A stretch of 9,637 nucleotides of DNA. It comes from an uncultured Ruminococcus sp. (GTDB lineage Bacteria; Bacillota; Clostridia; Lachnospirales; Lachnospiraceae). A model generated the notes under the pieces. The model saw nothing but the letters and a program-made list of their open reading frames with translations, was not told where the DNA came from and did no database searches. Position numbers and translations under genes: made by a program. The DNA is taken from positions 1-9,637 of the forward strand of contig USFD01000107.1 of the NCBI GenBank assembly GCA_900553885.1. The letters are read 5' to 3'. Within the stretch, counting starts at the first letter, position 1; each line of letters opens with the position of its first letter. Positions 5,670 through 9,637 of the stretch are shown here, piece by piece.

Positions 5670-7166
5670 TCAGAGAGCCTCCTTTCCGGTCTCCGGGACC
5701 GCTTTGATATCCGCCATCTTTTCATACTGTTTTCCTGTCGCGCACTCATAGGTGTAGGCCGCGCGGATCAGGTTCTTCTCATCAAAAGCATTTCCGATCA
5801 GCTGCATGCCTATGGGAAGCCCTTCTTTGTCTCTGCCAACAGGTATGGTCATACCCGGCAGGCCGGCAAGATTTACGGAAATGGTGTAAATATCTCCCAG
5901 ATACATTTTCAGCGGATCGCTCAGACTCTCTCCCAGCTTCGGTGCCGTGGTAGGCGCCGCAGGTCCGAGAATCAGATCATATTTTTCAAAGGCCTTGTCA
6001 AATTCCTTTTTGATCAGGGCTTTTGTCCGGAGCGCCTTCAGATAATATGCATCATAATATCCGGAACTCAGAACAAAGGACCCCAGCATAATTCTGCGCT
6101 TTACCTCCGGGCCGAATCCTTCTGACCTGGTCTTTTTGTACATGTTGTGCAGTCCCTCGTAATCCTTCGTCCGGTATCCGTATTTCACGCCGTCGAAACG
6201 CTCCAGGTTGGAACTTGCCTCTGCCGAAGCAATGGTATAATAGGCGGGGATTGCATATTTTACAAGTCCCAGATCGAACATCTCTACAGATGCGCCTCTT
6301 TCCTCCAGAACTTTTGCCGCGTCCTGTACTGCCTGGCGTACTTCCGGATCCAGGCCTTCCCCGATATAATCTCTCGGGATCCCGATCTTCATTCCTTTCA
6401 CATCATCAACCAGAGCGCTTGTAAAATCACAGTCCTTTCTCTCAACAGAAGTACTGTCTTTCGGGTCGTGGGAGGCAATCGCCTCAAGGAATGCCGCGCA
6501 GTCCGATACATCCTTCGCAATCGGTCCGATCTGGTCCAGCGAGGAACCATAGGCAATCAGTCCGTATCTTGAAACGGTTCCGTATGTGGGTTTCAGTCCC
6601 ACTACGCCGCAGAAGGAACTGGGCTGTCTTATGGATCCGCCGGTGTCGGAGCCCAGCGCGCCAAAGCACTCTCCTGCTGCCACTGCCGCACAGGATCCGC
6701 CGGAAGATCCGCCCGGTACATTCTCCGTATTGTGGGGATTCTTTGTAGGTCCGTAATAAGATGTCTCGGTCGTGCTTCCCATGGCAAATTCATCCATATT
6801 TGTCTTTCCGAGGATCACCGCACCGGCTTTCTGCAGATTTTCAACTGCCTGCGCCGTGTATGTGGGTTTAAATCCGGAGAGAATCCGGGAGCTGCATGTA
6901 GTCAGCTGGCCTTTAATGCACATATTGTCTTTTATGGCCACCGGCACGCCTGCCAGAGGGCCGGTCAGTTCTCCTGCATCAATCTTTTTCTGGATCTCCT
7001 CCGCCTGGGCATATGCCCCTTCCTCGTCCAGTGTTACATAACTGTTGATCACCGGCTCCGCCGCTTTCGCCTGATCAAGGGCCGCTTTTACGGCATCTTT
7101 CACCTTGATTTCGCCGGCTTTTATTTTTTCTGACAGCTCCAGAGCTGTAAGTTCTAATATTTTCAT
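5670..7166 (-). CDS. gatA: Asp-tRNA(Asn)/Glu-tRNA(Gln) amidotransferase subunit A (glutaminase)
   Basis: GatA is an amidase-signature enzyme that releases ammonia from glutamine and channels it to GatB. The Ser-cisSer-Lys catalytic triad is intact: Lys79 in VPVAIKDN (74-81), Ser154 in PGGSSGGS (151-158) and Ser178 in GSDTGGSIRQPSSF (172-185), the spacing expected for GatA. Other landmarks are KTNMDEFAMGS (121-131) and GLKPTYG (190-196). Length is 498 residues, near the usual 485-490, with a slightly extended C-terminus. It starts 35 bases after gatC behind AAAGGCGG, an imperfect ribosome binding site, and ends 2 bases before gatB. No broken or missing region is seen. Confidence 0.98.
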   Translation of the reverse strand: MKILELTALELSEKIKAGEIKVKDAVKAALDQAKAAEPVINSYVTLDEEGAYAQAEEIQKKIDAGELTGPLAGVPVAIKDNMCIKGQLTTCSSRILSGFKPTYTAQAVENLQKAGAVILGKTNMDEFAMGSTTETSYYGPTKNPHNTENVPGGSSGGSCAAVAAGECFGALGSDTGGSIRQPSSFCGVVGLKPTYGTVSRYGLIAYGSSLDQIGPIAKDVSDCAAFLEAIASHDPKDSTSVERKDCDFTSALVDDVKGMKIGIPRDYIGEGLDPEVRQAVQDAAKVLEERGASVEMFDLGLVKYAIPAYYTIASAEASSNLERFDGVKYGYRTKDYEGLHNMYKKTRSEGFGPEVKRRIMLGSFVLSSGYYDAYYLKALRTKALIKKEFDKAFEKYDLILGPAAPTTAPKLGESLSDPLKMYLGDIYTISVNLAGLPGMTIPVGRDKEGLPIGMQLIGNAFDEKNLIRAAYTYECATGKQYEKMADIKAVPETGKEAL

Positions 7167-7201
7167 ATACTATGCCGCCTTTCCTGATATCTCTGCCCGC
7201 T

Positions 7202-7495
7202 TTATCCGATTGTTCTCGGTACTTCGAAACTGTCTTCCTTTCTCTGGGGCGCATTGACCAGTGTTTCTTCTCTGCCGTCGCCGTTTGTCACTACATCCTC
7301 GCGGAATACATTGTTTACCGGAAATACATGGGACATAGGTTCGATCCCTGTCGTATCCAGCTCATTTAATGTATCAATATAATCCAGCATCTTTTCCATG
7401 TCCGCCTTGGCTTCTTCTTTTTCTTCATCTGACAGTTCCAGCTTTGCAAGAATTCCCACGTATTCGATTGTCTCATCTGATATTTTGTTTGCCAT
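7202..7495 (-). CDS. gatC: Asp-tRNA(Asn)/Glu-tRNA(Gln) amidotransferase subunit C
   Basis: A 97-residue protein of standard GatC length that wraps GatA and GatB together and stabilises the complex. Landmarks are the N-terminal helix ISDETIEYVGILAKLELSD (5-23), a second helix with MEKMLDYIDTLNELDT (33-48), then the extended segment GIEPMSH (50-56) that runs along GatA and the C-terminal NAPQRKEDSFEVP (81-93). The start follows AAGGAGAGG at 5 bases. It lies 60 bases after aspS and 35 before gatA, inside one transcription unit with no internal promoter or terminator visible. Confidence 0.96.
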   Translation of the reverse strand: MANKISDETIEYVGILAKLELSDEEKEEAKADMEKMLDYIDTLNELDTTGIEPMSHVFPVNNVFREDVVTNGDGREETLVNAPQRKEDSFEVPRTIG

Positions 7496-7555
7496 AACTA
7501 CCTCTCCTTATCTGGCTGAACTTCTTTCACATATCTCCTGCTTTTCCTGCCGCTG

Positions 7556-8887
7556 TTACGGCTCCAGTCTGCTCATATCCCTCGGGAACAGTGTGGTTTC
7601 CCGGACATTATCATCCCCGGTCAGTTTCATGGTCAGGCGCTCGAGACCGATTCCCAGTCCTCCGTGAGGCGGCATGCCGTATTTGAATGCGCTCAGATAC
7701 TGCTCCATTCCTTCATCTGTCATCCCCCGCTGCTCCATTTTTTCCAGGAGTCTGTGATAATCGTGAATACGCTGGCCTCCTGTAGTGATCTCCATCCCCC
7801 GGAACAGAAGATCAAAGCTCAGTGTATATGTGGGATCCTCCGGATCGTCCATGGCATAGAACGGACGTTTTCTGGACGGATAATGAGTAACGAAGACAAA
7901 ATCCGCATCCCACTTTTCTTTTGCATATCTGCTGATCAGCACTTCTTCCTCGGGTTCCAGATCATAGGGGCTTCTTATCTTCCGCCCGTATTCTTCCGAT
8001 ACCAGACGCTTAATCTCGTCAAACCGCACTGCCGGAATCTGGTCCGTTTTCGGAATTTCCACGCCAAGAACACGAAGTTCCTGGGCATATTCTTTTTCCA
8101 GAAGCGCCATGGTATACTGCAGATATCCGGTTTCCATTGCCATAATATCTTCAAAACTTTCAATATAGCCCATCTCAAAATCAAGGCTTGTATATTCATT
8201 CAGATGTCTTTTCGTATTGTGTTTCTCCGCACGGAATACCGGGGCTGTCTCAAACACTCTGTCGAAGACTCCTACCATCATCTGTTTATAGAACTGAGGG
8301 CTCTGCTGGAGCACTGCCGGTCTGTGAAAATACTCCAGACGGAACAGGTTTGCTCCTCCTTCCGCGCTCTTCGCGCCGATCTTCGGCGTGTGTATTTCTG
8401 TAAATCCTTCTCCGTACAGAAAATCCCGGAACCCTCTTACAAGTCCCTCCTGAATACGGAATCTTGCACGCTCCCGGAGATTCCGAAGAGAGATGGGACG
8501 GTAATTCAGCTTTGCCTCCAGAGAAGTGTTCATTTTCCACTTTGCAATGGGCAGAGGCATGGGCGCTGCAGGTTCACTTAAAATACGGATTTCCCGCAGA
8601 CGGATTTCAATTCCGTGAGGCGCTTTTTCGGATGCTGAGACAACGCCTGTCACTTCCACAGATGCCGCCTCTTTGACGTCCTTCAGATCAAATCCCGACA
8701 CACCTTTCTCATATACGCACTGTATAAGTCCATCCCTTCTGCGCAGAATCACAAAAGCTACGGTTCCCATGTCGCGGATTGTGTGCACTGCACCGCTGAC
8801 TTTCACGGTCTGTCCTTTTACCTCTTCCTTCAACAGTTCTTCAAGTTCCAGACATTCTGATTTTTTTACACCTTTTACCATTTCCAT
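7556..8887 (-). CDS. aspS: Aspartyl-tRNA synthetase, archaeal type, probably non-discriminating (Asp/Asn)
   Basis: A class II synthetase of 443 residues, the short archaeal/eukaryotic type without the GAD insertion of normal bacterial AspRS (about 590 residues). An N-terminal anticodon-binding OB fold (about 20-105) is followed by the catalytic core. That contains GFTEIHTPKI (161-170, motif 1), FRAEKHNTKRHLNEYTSLD (218-236, motif 2) and GLGIGLERLTM (410-420, motif 3). Placement in one operon with gatCAB implies that it makes Asp-tRNA(Asn) for amidation; relaxed specificity is inferred. In the segment GAVHTIRD (32-39), Ala33 appears to stand where discriminating archaeal enzymes carry the Trp of GWVH. 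ATG 8887 is chosen because AAAGGAG lies 8 bases before it. A longer frame from ATG 8965 has no binding site and begins beside the leader terminator. AsnRS is the main alternative. Confidence 0.93.
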   Translation of the reverse strand: MEMVKGVKKSECLELEELLKEEVKGQTVKVSGAVHTIRDMGTVAFVILRRRDGLIQCVYEKGVSGFDLKDVKEAASVEVTGVVSASEKAPHGIEIRLREIRILSEPAAPMPLPIAKWKMNTSLEAKLNYRPISLRNLRERARFRIQEGLVRGFRDFLYGEGFTEIHTPKIGAKSAEGGANLFRLEYFHRPAVLQQSPQFYKQMMVGVFDRVFETAPVFRAEKHNTKRHLNEYTSLDFEMGYIESFEDIMAMETGYLQYTMALLEKEYAQELRVLGVEIPKTDQIPAVRFDEIKRLVSEEYGRKIRSPYDLEPEEEVLISRYAKEKWDADFVFVTHYPSRKRPFYAMDDPEDPTYTLSFDLLFRGMEITTGGQRIHDYHRLLEKMEQRGMTDEGMEQYLSAFKYGMPPHGGLGIGLERLTMKLTGDDNVRETTLFPRDMSRLEP

Positions 8888-8975
8888 TTTTCCTTCTCCT
8901 TTCATCTGACACGCCGCTTTTTCTCGGCAATATGATATACCCTTGTGGTATTTCAGATGCTGCATCCCGGGAAAT

Positions 8976-9007
8976 AAAAAATCCCGGGATACTTAAGTAT
9001 CCCGGGA
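8976..9007 (-). terminator. T-box leader terminator with competing antiterminator
   Basis: In the transcript the 13-base arm TCCCGGGATACTT (9007-8995) is followed at once by its exact complement (8994-8982) and then TTTTTT (8981-8976). The competing antiterminator can be drawn: CGGG (9043-9040) with CCCG (9006-9003), the bulge UGGUACC (9039-9033), and GCGGA (9032-9028) with UCCGU (9011-9007). It is closed by UUAUC/GAUAA. The 5' terminator arm is thus shared by both folds, as a T-box switch requires. Confidence 0.92.
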
Positions 9008-9048
9008 CGGAAATTATCAAGATAAAATCCGCGGTACCACCCGCATTG

Positions 9049-9100
9049 AACCTCGCACTAAGACTCGTTCTGCGCCTTCGGCCTGCTCTCGTCAAGTGCT
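9049..9100 (-). repeat. Leader hairpin module, copy B (52 bases)
   Basis: A 52-base unit starting AGCACTTGACGAG and ending TTAGTGCGAGGTT, 51/52 identical to copy A at 9171-9222. The RNA folds with GCACU/AGUGC as outer stem, GAC/GUC inside, purine-rich internal loops and a GCC-GAA-GGC tip. Its terminal GGUUC (9052-9048) can pair with GAACC (9230-9226) before copy A, closing a large domain just ahead of the T-box. Confidence 0.95.
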
Positions 9101-9112
9101 GTGTCTAAGGAA

Positions 9113-9170
9113 GTTCCGTTCGCTAACCTCAGCCTTCGCCTCCGGCTCGCCTTCGCTAATCTCACGGAAC
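9113..9170 (-). repeat. 58-base element with 7-base terminal inverted repeats between the two modules
   Basis: GTTCCGT (9113-9119) and ACGGAAC (9164-9170) bound a segment with internal 13-base direct repeats TTCGCTAACCTCA (9119-9131) and TTCGCTAATCTCA (9152-9164), which differ at one base. The interior has little Watson-Crick pairing beyond the outer stem. It resembles a small inserted palindromic element; no transposase is nearby and its origin is unknown. Confidence 0.7.
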
Positions 9171-9222
9171 AACCTCGCACTAAGACTCGTTCTGCGCCTT
9201 CGGCTTGCTCTCGTCAAGTGCT
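9171..9222 (-). repeat. Leader hairpin module, copy A (52 bases)
   Basis: Same unit as copy B, differing only by A instead of G at its 18th base. The hairpin proper spans 9177-9221. It is preceded by GUGGAACCGAAA and followed by GUUCC, so GGAACC can pair either locally with GGUUGUUCC (9174-9166) or with the equivalent sequence after copy B. Confidence 0.95.
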
Positions 9223-9432
9223 TTCGGTTCCACTCTCTGCATGGTAACGGATGCTTCTTCCGTACCGCCCTACTCAGGTTCAGACGGTCAGCTCCCAAGT
9301 GTTCCCTTAGTTTCCTCCGCTGTCCGGCGCTCTCAGTCGGTGACGCCAACTTCCTGTCAGTTTCTGAAAACCAGAGTCTTGTTCATTGCCTTTCTCTATT
9401 TCAACACTTTAGTCTGTTAAAATATGTTTCCA

Positions 9433-9461
9433 ATATTACCACACCGTTCTTTAGAATGCAA
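9433..9461 (-). promoter_or_regulatory. Promoter of the T-box leader and aspS-gatCAB operon
   Basis: On the minus strand a -35 box TTGCAT (9456-9461), a 17-base spacer and a -10 box TAATAT (9433-9438) preceded by TGTGG. Transcription should start near 9426. An A-rich stretch lies upstream of the -35 (9462-9480). Boxes, spacing and flanking bases match the tRNA-Gly promoter at 74-102. Confidence 0.8.
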
Positions 9462-9585
9462 GAACTTTTTTCAAGATTTTGTTTTATTTTTTTGCAGCCC
9501 CGTTTTTGCTTTCCTGCAAAATCTTCAGATAAAGCGGTATTTTACACTATTTTACCCGGATATCTGATATATATGCAAAAATGGA

Positions 9586-9633
9586 GCTGTCGCATCAATG
9601 ATTAGAAAATCATAGATGCGGCAGCATCTTTTT
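9586..9633. terminator. Terminator-like hairpin at the right edge, usable on both strands
   Basis: The arm beginning GCTGTCGCATC (9586-9596) pairs with GATGCGGCAGC (9615-9625), and the stem continues as ATGATT/AATCAT after one mismatch, closing an AGAA loop. TTTTT follows at 9629-9633 on the plus strand; on the minus strand the hairpin is followed by TCCATTTTTGC. With the aspS promoter just left of it, it most likely ends a minus-strand gene lying beyond 9637. Between it and the promoter (9462-9585) I see no gene. Confidence 0.75.
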
Positions 9634-9637
9634 GCCA

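Larger units (their letters stand above)
8976..9426 (-). promoter_or_regulatory. T-box leader controlling the aspS-gatCAB operon
   Basis: The roughly 450-base gene-free leader ends in a T-box switch. In transcript order: a Stem I region (about 9380-9270) with an AG-rich bulge UGAGAG and the pairing GGACAGC/GCUGACC; a candidate specifier segment UGAACCUGAG with GAAC at 9281-9278; and Stem III GGUACGGA/UCCGUUACC (9264-9241). Two repeated hairpin modules follow (9222-9049). The T-box AATGCGGGTGGTACCGCGG (9047-9029) contains UGGU (9039-9036), able to pair with the CCA end and discriminator base of an uncharged tRNA. Next comes the terminator. Uncharged tRNA should stabilise the antiterminator and turn the operon on. 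Which tRNA is read is inferred from gene content and GAAC, with tRNA-Asn first. The length is well above the roughly 300 bases common for T-boxes. Confidence 0.92.

Noticed and set aside
4993..5751. 252-codon plus-strand frame antisense to gatB and gatA
   Set aside because: It spans the junction of two clear genes on the other strand and has no supporting signal.
7664..8581. 305-codon plus-strand frame antisense to aspS
   Set aside because: It overlaps the synthetase catalytic core with all three class II motifs, and its cysteine/histidine-rich composition looks like a shadow frame.
8888..8965. ATG start extending AspRS by 26 residues
   Set aside because: No binding site precedes it and it begins beside the leader terminator; ATG 8887 has a clear AAAGGAG.
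9049..9222. CRISPR array
   Set aside because: There are only two repeat units of 52 bases, the 70-base gap is itself structured, and no cas genes are present.
8841..9349. Two minus-strand frames (9092-9349 and 8841-9095) sharing an arginine-rich peptide RRRRTSLSAR
   Set aside because: The shared peptide is only the translation of the two 52-base hairpin repeats. The frames cross the T-box and terminator and lack ribosome binding sites.
9096..9605. 169-codon plus-strand frame across the leader
   Set aside because: It lies antisense to the T-box leader and its promoter, has no ribosome binding site, and its composition follows the leader repeats. RNA function explains the region better.

Overview
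The window looks like chromosomal DNA of a Lachnospiraceae-type member of the Clostridia. Support comes from moderate GC, strong AGGAGG-like ribosome binding sites, sigma-A promoters, an archaeal-type aspartyl-tRNA synthetase placed upstream of gatCAB under a T-box, and a small iron-sulfur protein family common in strict anaerobes. No phage, CRISPR, transposase or plasmid gene is visible. It is mostly housekeeping sequence, with one unusual leader RNA.

Left edge (1-1413). A truncated tRNA-Gly(UCC) gene runs off the left end on the minus strand. Divergent from it, on the plus strand, are a 78-residue protein of unknown function and a 243-residue protein with N-terminal 4Fe-4S motifs and a cysteine-rich C-terminal domain. 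The plus-strand unit ends at a strong hairpin terminator (1357-1413), which also faces the minus-strand genes coming the other way.

Middle (1421-4139). On the minus strand a promoter near 4111-4139 precedes rpiB (ribose-5-phosphate isomerase B), then a CmpB-like multi-pass membrane protein with a coiled-coil tail, then nth (endonuclease III). I see no terminator after nth. A 91-residue single-pass membrane protein follows with its own promoter and shares the terminator at 1357-1405.

Right half (4181-9461). This is a complete minus-strand transamidation operon: promoter, T-box leader, aspS (archaeal-type, probably non-discriminating), gatC, gatA, gatB and a terminator. The synthetase would make Asp-tRNA(Asn), and GatCAB would convert Asp-tRNA(Asn) and Glu-tRNA(Gln) to Asn-tRNA(Asn) and Gln-tRNA(Gln). 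The leader would let uncharged tRNA switch the operon on.

The most notable signals are in this leader. It carries two 52-base hairpin modules, 51/52 identical, 70 bases apart, between Stem III and the antiterminator. Its candidate specifier is GAAC, where a Glu and an Asn codon overlap. Its promoter has the same -35, -10, spacing and pre-10 bases as the tRNA-Gly promoter at the other end of the window. A bidirectional terminator-like hairpin lies at the right edge.
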